A stretch of DNA of 64,000 nt, taken from the NCBI GenBank assembly GCA_916610825.1, contig OU744447.1:9345751-9409750 (forward strand), given 5' to 3'. The stretch comes from Haliclystus octoradiatus (lineage: Eukaryota; Cnidaria; Staurozoa; Stauromedusae; Haliclystidae). The notes under the pieces were generated by a model that was given only the letters and a program-made list of their open reading frames with translations, was not told the origin of the DNA and did no database searches. Positions 12,141-25,000 of the stretch are shown in pieces (the stretch's first letter is position 1; every line of letters begins with the position of its first letter). A program made the translations under genes and the position numbers.

Positions 12141-13053
12141 TTAGTCACATTGATCATTACTATATTGAACATTTGATGATACTTTATTTTGTGAAATCAT
12201 TTCGTATATCTTCTGTACTTCTTGCAATTCAAATTCAACATATTTGCAGAGAATTGTATAGGCAATAAGCAATGTTCCAAAGAATTGCAGTAAAATCACA
12301 AACTTAACTGCAAAAAGAAAACAATTTTGATCAATTTAGCATGCATGTATGTATGTTCATGTGAAGTAAAATTGGTTGAGTGGTTTTATCATATGTCAGC
12401 CCTCAGAAATAGTACCACATACATTAACAAAGGCAACTTCCTTTCAACTCTTATAGCCTACACATTCAATTTGACAGCCTAGCTGCCTATGGTAATTTCA
12501 CTAGGCGGAAAGTGATTGTAAATTTTGTGAAGTATTGTACAGGCTAGTCAAAGTAAATGTTGAGAGATTGGTCAGTCCTTGTAGAGTAGGCTAGCTAGTG
12601 AATTCGTTATAAGGTGACGCGTAACGGACTAACGGTTAATCTTTCAGTATCTTCAAGTCTCATAGTAAAAATTTTGCTACATAAGTTTGAGATTGAGAGC
12701 AATTAAAACACAGCAAACATGCATTTACCTGAGTATGATTTTACTGGATACCTGTAAAAATGAGATATAAATGATATCATGAAAGGAAAAGGTGCATTTT
12801 TAGCAAAATCGTCTAAAAACATTTATCTTGACATGTTAGAGGACGTTCAATGTAAAAACCAAACGATCGACTTCGTCTAGAGCATACAGGATAAAGATTT
12901 CAGTTACAGTAGCGGGTTAAATACTTACTGCTATAATAATAGTGTGCAAGATCAATTGATGGCTTATAGGAACCAGAAACAGCCTGAACCAACTAGGAAC
13001 ATCAAAAATTCTTCCAAGAGTTAGAGATACGCCTTCGACTTTCTTGAGCCCAT
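12141..13053 (-). CDS. 70-residue single-pass membrane microprotein, head-to-head with PIGW
   Basis: I do not recognise the family. Exons: 13053-13031 (23 nt, ATG), 12751-12729 (23 nt microexon), 12307-12141 (167 nt, stop TAA). Phases match at both junctions (GC+G and G+TT) and the total is 213 nt, 71 codons including the stop. Splice sites are good: GC/gtatct, tttttacag/G, CAG/gtaaat, ttttgcag/TT. The protein has a short basic N-terminus (MGSRKSKA), a hydrophobic segment at about residues 18-37 (KFVILLQFFGTLLIAYTILC), then an acidic, amphipathic-looking tail (YVEFELQEVQKIYEMIS) ending NDQCD. The topology recalls small mitochondrial or ER membrane microproteins. A polyadenylation signal AATAAA (minus) lies at 12069-12064, about 70 nt past the stop. 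Its start is about 410 bp from the PIGW start on the other strand. Because two exons are tiny, the structure needs transcript support. Confidence 0.6.
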
Positions 13054-13271
13054 TCGCACGAATCACAATAACCAACCAAATTGACAAGTTTTAGAGCAAC
13101 ACAGATTACATAATTACAAACTATTAGATTGAAATAAACTTGAACGAAAAGGCATCCAAGGTGACTGACTGTCTGATAAGTTTGATATCAGCCACGATTC
13201 ATAGTTTCAAACCGTCGACAAAGACAACTCTGATTTGATTTGAATTTAGCGCAAAGGTGAGATTGCCATCC

Positions 13272-13283
13272 TGCGCACGCGCA
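13272..13283. promoter_or_regulatory. NRF1-type palindromic site in a bidirectional promoter
   Basis: TGCGCACGCGCA fits the NRF1 consensus YGCGCAYGCGCR exactly. It is the most CpG-rich spot of an AT-rich neighbourhood and lies between the divergent starts of the microprotein (13053) and PIGW (13465). NRF1 sites are common in bidirectional housekeeping promoters; binding in this organism is inferred. Confidence 0.5.
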
Positions 13284-13294
13284 AACAAATCATA

Positions 13295-13384
13295 ATGGCT
13301 GCAACTGCCTACCAAATAGTCACTGCGTTTCAGATTTTCACAATTTCTTCACAAGACAGAACCAACAAAATGTTTTGTCTATAA
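13295..13384 (+). other. Possible upstream ORF in the PIGW leader
   Basis: A 29-codon ORF (ATG at 13295, TAA at 13382) begins just after the NRF1-type site. Two further short ATG-stop frames follow before the PIGW ATG at 13465. If transcription starts upstream of them, they would lower PIGW translation. The transcription start is unknown, so this is only a candidate. Confidence 0.3.
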
Positions 13385-13464
13385 TAATGGAAACTATAGC
13401 GAAATGAAGCAGTTAACTGGATGAACATAAATCGGGAAAAACAATTATCTATACTGATGTAAAA

Positions 13465-16400
13465 ATGGACCATAAAAGTACAGAAACATTATTAAATGAT
13501 TACAAGCAGAGAAAGGATGCGTTCATATCTGGTTTTGAAGGCACAACCATAACAGAAATTAATATCTTACTTGTTTGCTTTCCGTTGGTCTATTACTCCT
13601 ATCTGACATTGACACGATTATTCAGAACACAAAGCCATGACAGATCTAGGTATGGTGTGCTGCCTCATTTGAATATAGGCTACAAATTGAATTGAACAAA
13701 CAATCTCTATGAACCATAAACCGTTTGAGAATGTGATAGTGATCAATGGTCATCAGATCATCATTCATGTCTCAATATAATTGAAGCATGACAAAGTAAC
13801 CATTGTTTATCAGATTTAGTTGTTGTCATTGTACGCTAAGTTAACTTCTTTTTAGTCAATGAGACTATTCTCTGTACAAATTTAATCTGTGTTACTTTAA
13901 AAAAAAATTAAGGAGTTGTGTAAAATACACTACAGGGACAGGGTGAAGGGAATGAGTGAAATTGTTTACAACTTGAAAAATTCAAAGTATCCAATCCAGA
14001 CTAGCCAACTACTTTTTCAACACATAGATTATTCAATTTATGTCTAGACTGTGAAAGATTGTATTCTTGGATAATAGCCTACATATCGCGACTGCGTGCC
14101 TGGTAGATCCATATGTAATCGTCTGATGCTGGTCTAGTCTTCAAAAGTATGGCAAATACTCTCCCAAGATGAAAATTTTCAACGCTATTGCTTCCACTGA
14201 AGCTGCAATTCTTGTTGAAAATCAGCTGTTCAAAATGAATCAGTCAAATATATCAATTGTCGTCCCCCTCTAGAAAATTTTCAGCGCTGCTGCCCCTGTG
14301 ATATTGGGGAAATGGCCATATTTTGCAGACTGGCTGCTGGTACTAACATTTATTCAACTTCAAAATACAGTGAAACATATGTAGGCTACTAGGTCACCCT
14401 ATAGAGCAGCCACATGTCTATATAGTGATCATTTCATATGTTACAAATGTTATTTTATATTGATTTAAAAGCATAAAATTGACCGAAGGCCTTTGCTCTC
14501 GGTCTTCGAATATGACTTGATTCACTTACACTACTTATGGCTTGAAAAGTGGCATTCACTTTTTAACTTTGAGCCTGCAAGGCGCAATAGTCAATTTTAT
14601 GCCTTTAGCCTAGGCTATGGACAAGTCACTTCCTTTTACTGTAGTGGTCTGAATTATGATGATGGTTTATAATTTTGGATATTTTGTGTAGCCATCTCAA
14701 TATTGTTACATATGCATGGATTTGATTTTGCATTTCTTTGTCTTCTTCTTTCAGATCAGTCACATTTATCATTGATTATTTGGTGTTGGTGCTTTTGCCA
14801 TTGTTGCAAATGACATTTCTTAATAATTATCTCAAAATAACATGCTTTCTTCTGGTGATTTTAGCTACTGTATGCTATTTCCTGAAAACCACCTATAAGA
14901 AAATCTATAGTACAAGTCAGTTACACTATTCTGATTTACAATGGCTCAAATCAATCATATTAAAGCAACGTCTTTCATCGTTGGCTTACTACAGAGTGGC
15001 GTTGATAATTTGCACTGTAATTTGCATACTTGCTGTTGATTTTCATATATTCCCACGTCGCTTTGCCAAAGTAGAGAAATACGGTTCAGGATTAATGGAC
15101 GTTGGAGTTGGTTTTTTCATATTTTCAAGCGCAATAACATCCCCTTCGTCAAGAGTCAACGGTCCTATAAAAGAATATTTTGGCAGAACTTTAAGGAGTG
15201 TTTTTCCCTTATTTATACTTGGATTAATTCGCTTTGCATCACTTAAAGCAACAGCTTATCATGAGCATGCATCTGAATATGGTGTTCATTGGAACTTCTT
15301 TCTTACACTTGCCTTCACTAAGGTATTAATCTTCCCAAATTCTCAACTATGGTGTCTATTTAATTTAAAATCAGGGGTCTGACAAAATCTAGAAACCTGA
15401 TTTGCAAAAAGTTAGGAATATTCAAAAAAATGCTATTTAATGTTGCGTATCAAGTTAGAATCATTTCAAAAATATGAAAAATAAAATTTAAAATCTACGT
15501 TTTCATGGATCATTAAAATTGCTCTAACTGATAGATAAACAATGTCGTATACGATGAGATAGCATATGTAATACTGTCTATGAAGCACAAATAAATTTAG
15601 CAGTGCATAGATATGGCCTGTGAATGACCACTATAGGCAGGTGGTTGCTATAACATGTTTGAATGTATGCAAATGTATACATCATAAAGGTGATTTATTT
15701 ACCATACGTAGTTCACGCCTTGTGAAATCACCAAGCAAACCGAACAAATTAAAAGTATTTAATGCATTCAAAATCTATTCTAAGCGAGACGAGAAAGCCG
15801 CATATGCAAAAATAGTTAAAACTAGGGTCGGACAAAATGTCCAGCCTTCTGGAATCCTAGAGGCATTTCAACATTTTCTTCTGAGTTTTTTGGTTGATGT
15901 TTGATGCTCTAATCTTCCGGAATCTAGGGGTCCAGGATTCCTACTTCTGTCGGACTCCAAGGTTAAAATTGTATTGAAATGTAAGATTATTCTTATTCTT
16001 AGGTACTATGTTCTTTACTTCTAAAATTCATCCCAAATTGTAATACAACAAAGCTTTACTTACTATCAACGGCTGTATTAGCTGCATACCAAATGACGTT
16101 GTCAATGGGTTTATCTCATTTTATTCATAACATATCTTATAATCAAGCAATCAATAATAGTGTTGATTTTATAAAATTGAATGCACCTGGTATTGCATCA
16201 CTTTTTGGTTACATTTCATTACATCTTTATGGCATGGCATGTGGTCGCCTTCTATTGCATGAAAGGTGCGTATGTATGTTATAGTGTCTACTGTATAACC
16301 TGCTCACAAATGCAATTCGGATAAGTGGTTTTAACTGGATAACGAGGAACTGACTTTGACATATTGCTGGCATAGCTAGATCAAGATGAGTTAGTCAATT

Positions 16401-18192
16401 TGGTGAAAAATTTCATCAAACAAAAATTATCTGCATTATTCCAGAGTGCTCAAATTACTGAAGCAGTGGGCTATGTATATCACAAGTAGTATAGACACAT
16501 CCCAATTCAATAATGCTCAAAATTACACATGCCCATTGAGAGATAATTAATTTGCGCTTGTATATTTTATTAAATGTTTCTAATGCTCAAATTGATATCT
16601 TACTTACTTGTAGCAAAAATACCTCGCATGTAGCGTATAGGCCTTTATCATAGCTTGGAGATATTGTATGGAGCATTTGAAAACAAATCCCATTTCTCTG
16701 CACAACCATGCGCTTCATTTAATGTACTATTAAAAACAGTACATCAAAAATGTAGACTGATGTGTGTTCCCTTTCAACATACTTCTTAATTATACTTTTT
16801 CAGAAATAAAAGAAAGCAATTATCTGTACTTTTATTCCAATTGGTATTGTTTACTCTGATGACAGCCATTGCTATGACTACAGTTGAAGATATTTCACGT
16901 CAACTAGCAAATGCCTCTTACGTACTTTGGCAGGTAAGATATACAGTATATACAAACTAGCGATGATTCACACTTATTGATTAATTTAAATAACAGAACT
17001 GATGTGTTCTGGAATTCCACAGCTGATGAAATTTGATATCAAATATGAAAGCCAGTCCTTTGAAAAAAAGTTATTTATTACTGAAAGGTTCCTGAATAAA
17101 TGATGGTATGATGATGATGATAATGAATGCCATACGTTTCTGTTTTGTTATGCAAAACAGAAACTGAAATTTAAAATTCAAAGCCCATCCAAATTCCAAA
17201 CTATGACTGGAAAATAGCAACTCTTATGATACAAACAGTGTATAACTCAAAAATCTTACTTGGAGACCGACTGAGAAAATAGCGGCGGAAAAGTCGGCCA
17301 TACACACACAAGCAGACTTTCGCATTATAGGTATAGATGGAAATGATAAAATGTTTACTGTAGGCTACTATAGTGTTGAGTATTAAAGGCCACCTGCATA
17401 TAATGGTCAATTCATCTACCTCTCATAGCTGGCTGTTATATACAGGTTTCACTGTATTCTATTGTATCAACTCTGAATTTAAAGGCCACCTGTCAATAGT
17501 GACCAAATATTTAAGTCAAGGTTGTTGGCTGTTCACTGTGGTTGAACTTTTTGTGCAAAATATTATGATTTTACAGCTTTCAAATAATTTTTTTCAAGAT
17601 TATGCAAAAGATCCTCATGATTGTACTTAAATTTCCGGCCCACTGAAATAATGCTAGTATCACTTAAAATTCAAAATGAGCGGAAGATAATGAAATGTAG
17701 TTTGTGTGAATTAATATTCTAATCTCTTTTAACCAACAGGTATCAATAAACATTCTTCTCGTAATTGCTTTTCAAATGGCTGTTGTCATTCATTCTTCTT
17801 CAATGGACGTAACATTGTCTTCAGAAATGAATCGTAAGCAGACCCAAGTCTCATTTGAAAACCGAGACCAAGTCTTGAAAACTGTCAATCTTGAACTATC
17901 AAATAGAAGTAAACTAACTGTTGACAAAAATCGTCATGATAACCATAATTATAAATATCATTTTGAAGCTGCTCTAGGTCTTGATTATCCATTGATAATC
18001 ACAGCATTGAATGACAATCAGTTATTGTGTTTCTTATTTGCTAATTTATTAACTGGTGCTGTAAATTTAACAATTCAAACTATTTCAGTATCAGATATTA
18101 CTGCGTTATTTATATTGACTGTATATACGATTATTGTATGCCTTACCCTTACGATTATGAAATTTAATAATATCAACACAAAAATATGGTAA
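13465..18192 (+). CDS. PIGW: GPI-anchor inositol acyltransferase PIGW
   Basis: PIGW (yeast GWT1) transfers an acyl chain from acyl-CoA to the inositol of GlcN-PI on the ER membrane, an early step of GPI-anchor synthesis. Exons: 13465-13649, 14755-15322, 16003-16265, 16804-16933, 17740-18192. All junctions keep phase, and the total of 1599 nt gives 532 residues, slightly longer than the human protein. Hallmarks seen: N-terminal DAFISGFEGTTITEIN; the best-conserved block ILAVDFHIFPRRFAK with YGSGLMDVGVG after it; SEYGVHWNFF in the lumenal/membrane core; and near the C-terminus LNDNQLLCFLFANLLTGAVN, matching the family's ALNRKQL...NITTG block. Many hydrophobic segments fit a multi-pass protein. 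In human the coding sequence is a single exon, so the four introns here are a lineage feature. Possible AATAAA signals lie at 18500 and about 18834. Confidence 0.95.
15825..15957. mobile_element. MITE family C (GGTCCGACAAA termini), copy in PIGW intron 2
   Basis: Begins gggtcggacaaaatgtccag and ends tctgtcggactcc, in inverted orientation. Internally it holds the family's cattttcttctga and aatcctaga blocks. Other copies: 48069-48221, 49722-49886, 50240-50414, 60389-60562, with fragments at 54193-54240 and about 15373-15410. It is non-coding. Confidence 0.7.
17370..17510. mobile_element. MITE family B fragment in PIGW intron 4
   Basis: Contains ggccacctgcatataatggt, ggctgttatatacaggtttc and actgtat, the shared parts of a MITE whose termini read tacagtgaaacctgttataa. 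The best full copy is at 59174-59348. Confidence 0.6.
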
Positions 18193-19699
18193 TTTAAAAT
18201 TAAGTTATATGTATATCGATAGATCAAAGGTATACTGGAAGAGATATCAAATTTTTATAGAAATTAATAAATTATTAAAAAATATTCAAGTATTATTGAT
18301 CATTTGAACATTGCTGCTCAAAAGCTATTGCAAATATGTGGAACTGATGAATTCTGAGGGGTATGGGATGTGATTTTGAGGGAAGATGCCCTCAATAGAT
18401 TCCCCATAGGCGCCTACTGTAGAACATTGCTGATTTGATTTTAAGGCTATAGTTTCTTTTACACTGCTAACATGCTATAACAGTTGATAACTTCTTGTAA
18501 AATAAAGCTTGAAGCTTTTTACTACTAAAGGCAGTTTTGGAATAAATTATGATAATGTCCTTTATTACTTAATGTATGTTTTCCTGTTAACTTAGCTATG
18601 TATGCAACATGTATCAGTCCTTTGAAAAATGTTATGAATAACTTAAAGGTTTTTGAGTAAATGCCGGATGTTGATGATTTTCAGACTGATTTCAATCCTT
18701 GACCGGAACATTACGAAATCATATTTATCTACTTTTATTTTTAACTTGTATATATTTATTTCTCACATACATGTGTTTACCTCATATTATGTAACTCGTA
18801 TTCTATGCATGAATTAACTTTTTATTTCTGTAAAACAATAAAGACTATGAACTACTTACAGAAAATGTGATTATTTACAAATTAATTATATTTAAGATAT
18901 TGTGATAAGTCCTCAGATTCAAGTCTGGTTTTAAACATGTGTACATTTTTCGCTGAGCGAGTAATTAAAGATAGTGAAATTTATATGCAGCGTACAGCAA
19001 AAGAATAACAGAATAAATTTGATTTAGAAAGAGGGCTCAGATTTCTAAACTGGTATTCTACTACTCTACATAAATGCAAAGACAGTATAGCTGTTGCCAC
19101 TGCAAAAGTTTTCATATATGGATTATCCGATTATGGATAGATATGTTTTACAGAATAATGAGTACTGTCAACTATAATACAGTGTACAAAATTTAAAATT
19201 ATTTTGTTCATTCCAATAATAAGAAAGCTTTATTGGTAGTACATAACATGCATGCGATCATAGTCAACAGCTAAAAGCCGATTTAAATCATCAATTGACT
19301 GCCACAAGTATTTTTTACTCAACGCATAATTCCAATATGGAATAGTTTAAGTGATGAAGTTGTATCAGCTCCATCTGTCTACTCATTAAACTGTTTACTT
19401 AAAAATGTAAACTTGGAAAATGTTAGTAAATTTTACCCGTGCTACCCGTATTTACCTGTTACATCTATTTGACAAATATTACAGCATGCATGCGATATAA
19501 AAGATTATGTTGATTGAAAGCTGCTCTCATGCCTGATCATAGGGTGGGGCCAGGAAAAGTATCAGACTATAAAACGCACAAATGGTTCAAATACAATCAA
19601 GCCTGTTATAACGGTCACCTCTTTATAACGGCCACATGTCTACAGTGGCCTCACTTGATATGTCTAAAATAGTATTTTTTTTTTTTTTTATTGATATGA
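18193..19699. other. 3' flank of PIGW; LINE 3' end and MITE fragment, no gene
   Basis: 18560-18680 resembles the LINE 3' tail at 26070-26186 (tgttttcctgttaacttagc, cagtcctttgaaaaa, aaggtt, tgatgat). 19590-19670 holds MITE family B halves (cctgttataacggtcacctc). A T-rich run precedes the family A MITE at 19700. No exon is seen. Confidence 0.5.
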
Positions 19700-19887
19700 T
19701 ACAGTGTAACCCGCTTATGTGTAATTCGGATAAGTGAATTTCCCGCTATCTGCAACCTGGCTTTGAAACCCGTTAAACAATTTTCTGGTCAAGTTCTTGT
19801 TAAACATTTTCGGATAACTGCAAATTCGGATAAATGCAATGAAAACCGTTCGCAATTTTGACTTGCACTTAAGCTGGTTACGCTGTA
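19700..19887. mobile_element. MITE family A (TACAGTGTAACCCGCTTA termini)
   Basis: A roughly 190-bp element with terminal inverted repeats tacagtgtaacccgctta...aagctggttacgctgta. Closely matching copies are at 39061-39250 (same orientation) and 50822-50994 (opposite orientation), with degenerate ones at 32112-32240 and about 16290-16360. The flanking TA suggests a TA target duplication, as for Tc1/mariner-type MITEs. It has no ORF. Confidence 0.75.
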
Positions 19888-22056
19888 TGATATATTTTGT
19901 CATTTCACCGGTAAATAAAGGACATTTTACGCTATAGAAATTGTCACTTACATACCCTTAATATTAATTAAGAATTAGATTAAATAAAGGTTATTAATTA
20001 AAACATGAATATGACCCTATTGCTATCTGCATAAATACATATGACATACAGTATCAGGTCAACAACTGTATGTGAAGATATGTATCTAAATATTAGCTAT
20101 ATGAAATACTATACGACTGATTTTTTAACTATATAAACACTTTACAAAACGCTGACAAATTAAATGATAATAGTTTCTCCTTGAATTGAGCAATAGTTTT
20201 TGATGTTACAATATCATCCATCAGATTGTTCCACCAGGGTATTATACGGTTGCAAAATTGGTTCTGAACGGATTGTAAACGCGGTATTTGTGGAACAATA
20301 AGTTTGTATGACCACGCATGGAGTACTTATTGAATTAACCCTGTACTGTATATAATGGCCAGCTGAATATAGTGGTCAATCTACTTCTCATAACTGGCTG
20401 TTATATACAGGTTTCATTGTATCCATCAATTAACCAAGCACTGTCTATAAAAAAAATATTTACCTTACCTAGTGGTTCATAAATAATAAGAAATGCTGAA
20501 CACATTATCTGATATCAAAATGACTGGATAAATATAATAATCTGTAATCTAGTTGTGACGAAAGATTAGGTTAAATTGAAATTGCAGGCGAGATTCTTCA
20601 ATAAATTTACAAATGGTTTGCTTTTACATTAATCGCATATGTCATACGTATATAGGTTATTGAAATCATATGTAGAAACTGCTGCCAGGTTTAATAATAT
20701 TGTTCATCATCTCTTTCTTTTTACCATCATATGAATGATTTTAAAATGTAAAATTCATAACAAAATTTCATCAAGATTGGATAGAAATCAATTTTATATA
20801 TAATTATGTGTTTCAACCCCCCTTGGCTTCTTAATTTCAAGTCAGTGACACGAGGCGATTATTCATATTCATCATCATCATCATCATCATCATTTATTGA
20901 ATAAGCCTTTTAAGACTTATTAAGCCATTCCAGGCTATTTTTTAACAAAGGCTCATAGCATAGTAATATACGGAATATTTAATTTAAAGTTAATTAAGTA
21001 ACAAACAGTAATATTATTATTATTATTTAGATAGATTTACATATTCTGCAATATGACGATCCATTTTACATAAAATATTACATTTTTGCAGAATTTGTAT
21101 TTGTAAATTATGATATCACCCAAATAGGCAAGTCGCTTTGTGTTGATCATAATAAATAGCTCATTCGTATCTATATTCACATTTTTTGCTTATTCTACGC
21201 TATATATATATATATATATATGATCAATATGGTAATCAAATCACATCTCATTTAAAGATCATCACATTACGCATTGACAATCGAGACCAATCTGCCATGA
21301 AATCTGTTGAAATTGATCCGCAGTGTAGAGCCTCAGATCAATAAATAACATTCACAATCATTGCTCTTGTAGTACCCTTCCTGAACCATCTAGAACATTC
21401 TAGAACATAAGAGAACCTACATGACTCCCCGCATGACTTACAATGACCATGCATGATCTAGCAGCTTCTAGCATTTATCTAAACACTATAAATACAGTAA
21501 ATGAGAACTCAATCAAACTAAGAGAACTATGAGAACTTAATGTACAGTCTACTATCAATATGTCAACTTGGAATTAATATTATTATTCATAAGAAGAATC
21601 ATACAAATCAATTCATCCTACGTTGTTATTATTATTTCTTCAACATAATTCTACAGTTCTCATCACTGTTAGCAAAAAGAGCCATTTATTTAGAAATAGA
21701 AGAGTTGTATCTGATATGGGCGTCTACGGTAGGGCGATATCGTCTAAATTTTAATTACATTTACGTACGATAATTTCGTGAGTTAGATATATATTGATCG
21801 ACAGAATTTAAATCATAAAATTTACAATCGTTAACAATAAATAAGGATATAGCGATTGTTATATATTATGAAGACTGGGTCTAGTTGATCGGCGTTCCAT
21901 TGAATTTTACGTGATCAAAAGCAATATACGAGAACAGTTAATCAATGCAATAGAAATATCCGCTTATAGTTAAAATTCAACTTACGAATCACTCAATCAA
22001 AACTTATACTCTCGTCAATGTTAGACTAGAATTTATTCAAAATCAAATTTAAAATC
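19888..22056. other. Intergenic stretch upstream of the cysteine-rich gene
   Basis: Contains the right half of a family B MITE at 20337-20424, an (ATC)n microsatellite at about 20868-20892, a (TA)n run at about 21201-21222, and 21262-21345, which is related to 36567-36650 (accatctgccat..gaaattgatc.gcagtgt). No convincing coding exon before 22057. Confidence 0.45.
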
Positions 22057-25000
22057 ATGGTTTTTGGGAATTATAAATTGATGGCTATTATTTTTATAAT
22101 GTTAACTTTATTTCTCGGTAAGTCATTTAATTTCTATTATGCCTATTTTTTTCAGAATTAAAACTACGATCTTATGTTATTATATGGAACTATATTATTC
22201 GTGTCACGTTTTTAATTGTGTCAATGGTGCATCATGTAAATAGAGTAAAAAGTTAAACACGTTTCTTGAATTTTGTATTTAGTTCTTCTGTGTAGTATAT
22301 TATGCTTAACACAAATTGCCTTCATGGATTTAATAAGCATAAATGTATGAATGTTTCAAATTTAATAATAATTATGCTATATTTGCTGCTTTAATAGTGC
22401 TGTATGTCACAAATATAGAGCTGTTTATAATAATGATATTGAGAAAGCTAAAGAAAAATCATAAGGTCATATAATCACTATATACTTGAAACTTCATTAG
22501 GCCATCTAATCCCGGGGGGTAACTTCCATACTTTTGGTATGCGGGGACGTTCAAATATTAAAGGGTACCTTTTTCAAAATGCATAAAAAAATTTTTAGGT
22601 TATGTGTAGTCATGAACATTTTTCGAGGCATCCTTTTGACGCTTTTGCAATTTTTACATTTTGCAAAGACCCGGTTACCGGGACTATATCCACTTCGTTT
22701 GCAAAACAAATTTTGCCTATGAATTTTGTATTTTTCATTTGTTTCGGTTGAATCTGTCATTCATAAAAATATATTTGGCGGATCTTTTTCATCATGTGGG
22801 AAATTTTTATGGTCATTCTGCCAAAGTTCCATTTAGAACTTCCATGTATAACTTGAAGGTTTCTGAATAAATGATGATGATGTGGATGATGATGACGATG
22901 GTCACGATGATGATGATGAACGACCCCATCGAGGTGCAGTGGAAGTTACCCCCCGGCATCTAATCTTTAACGAGATATAAAATAATTTTCTTTTTGAGTC
23001 ATAAAAACTGTGACTACTGTACTCTAGTAGTATAGTTATTATTCTGAAATATTCTTAAATTTTCCTTATGCAAATGTGGACCACTTATGTTACATTTATT
23101 CAATTTAATTACATTATAATTATTCTGCTATTCTGCATCTAATTAACATATTTTTAAACTGGATAAAAGTCTTCTATCCCGCACGTTGTGACCCCTGTGG
23201 ACTTATTTCCACACCGCTCATGAACTTATGTATTGATTAATTTCCATAATAGACGCCTATTGATAAATTTAATAGACGTATAATAGACATCTATGCTTGT
23301 AATATTCATAATAAATATCTACTTCGTGAAGCATCTCCAATTCTCCGTTGTGAATATACTAACGCTGTACTCTTGTACTATTTCTATTATACATTAATCA
23401 CTGTGTTCTGTAACTAATATCTCAGATAACTGGAATACCTATTTGTTAGTTTGTGTTATAACTACCTTAAAATGATTTAATCAATCATTTTGTTATTTAA
23501 CCGGGACTACGCATACGATATATGATATCACATGCGCAGTTCCAGTTGAATAACAGCCGACCCGACATGCACAAATTCAAGGTTGTCGCCAATCACAATA
23601 ACAATAACAATAACAATGACTATGACCACAATGTATAATAATTGCTATATACACATTGTACTTTCGGTATACGGGCCAATAAATGCAACAACAGCAACAA
23701 AATCAGTGGTCCGCCACCATCCATACAATTTATTAATAATAATAATAATAATATTTTATTTTTATAGCGCTATTTCTATTAAAAAATATTCAATAGCGCT
23801 TCACAAATTTATTTATTTAATTTATACATAGTTAAAAGGTTAAGAAAATAAAACGAATAAAAACAAAATAAAATTATGGTTATATATTTACAACTTTAAT
23901 TATTTACATTTTTATTTAATTATCATACAATTTATTAGCGGGACTTGAGGAACAATGCATGTCGAGCTTCGGCATTAGAAAGGTCACTGATGCATGAGTC
24001 CCTGTATTTGTCATCAATGTATTTCAAATTGCTTTCATAAATGATGATGATGATGATGATGACATTTGAAGTGGATAAAGCCATCTGATGCCAGATCAAA
24101 CTATTTGACGACCATATGATACCAATTACAAGCCAAATATAGGCAGAAAATCCCACCATGCTCTCTTCGCCATCCACCACAAAATAGGATCATCAACAAC
24201 TAATCTAATAATCCGATTTAAAGCAATCGCTCATCGTTCGGCATACATCAAAACATGTTAAATATATCTCTGTCATATGAATATAAACCAATTATTAATT
24301 CTGTGTAATTTACGTCAAATTCCGTCTTGTTACGAGCCCTTTAATGAAAATTGAAAAAGCCTTAAAAATGGCTATAAGGTGTTCCCAATAAATGATGATT
24401 ATATAATAATCTATATTATCTTGAACCATGATTTAGGTACAGCCAATCAGAGCAAATCAACTATAATGACTAAGAGTAATTGATTACGAAACACAGGGCG
24501 AAATAAACATTCGTTTGTGGGAGAGTTTTGATTTTATATGCTTTTAATGTGTCTTAATGTTAAATTGGTAGCAACTCTATTTATTATATATATATACATA
24601 AGGATGGTGACTGAGTCAAAGAAAACACATTCTTAATTTCTGTTACTATAGTTTCACGCAGCGTGCGATCATCAGACAGTTGATACTCAACTTGAGTATC
24701 AACTGTCTGATGATCGCACACTGCGTGAAACTATAGTAACAGAAATTAAGAATGTGTTTTCTTTGACTCAGTCACCATCCCTATGTATTACAGCTCTGCC
24801 AATGTTTAATCGGTATTGAGCACTATCACATCTGACGATAGATAAATTTATCTTTATTATTATATATTATATATATAGATGTATTTGTTCTGTTAGTGAA
24901 ATGCATGAATGTCTATGATTTCCATTCTAATTTTGTGAATTCTATAATTCATATATCTTTTTGCAGCTCTCAAAATTTCCCATTGTGATGTATTAGTTGA

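Noticed and set aside
12880..13090. Longer minus-strand exon reading LVIVIRANGLKKVEGVSLTLG through to a gtaagt at 12930
   Set aside because: Open, but it has no ATG, begins after a stop, and its phase does not join the downstream exon without hitting a stop. The 23-nt exon with ATG at 13053 fits all phases.
22534..22870. Overlapping short frames on both strands
   Set aside because: They lie inside the 445-bp transposon and have no conserved features.
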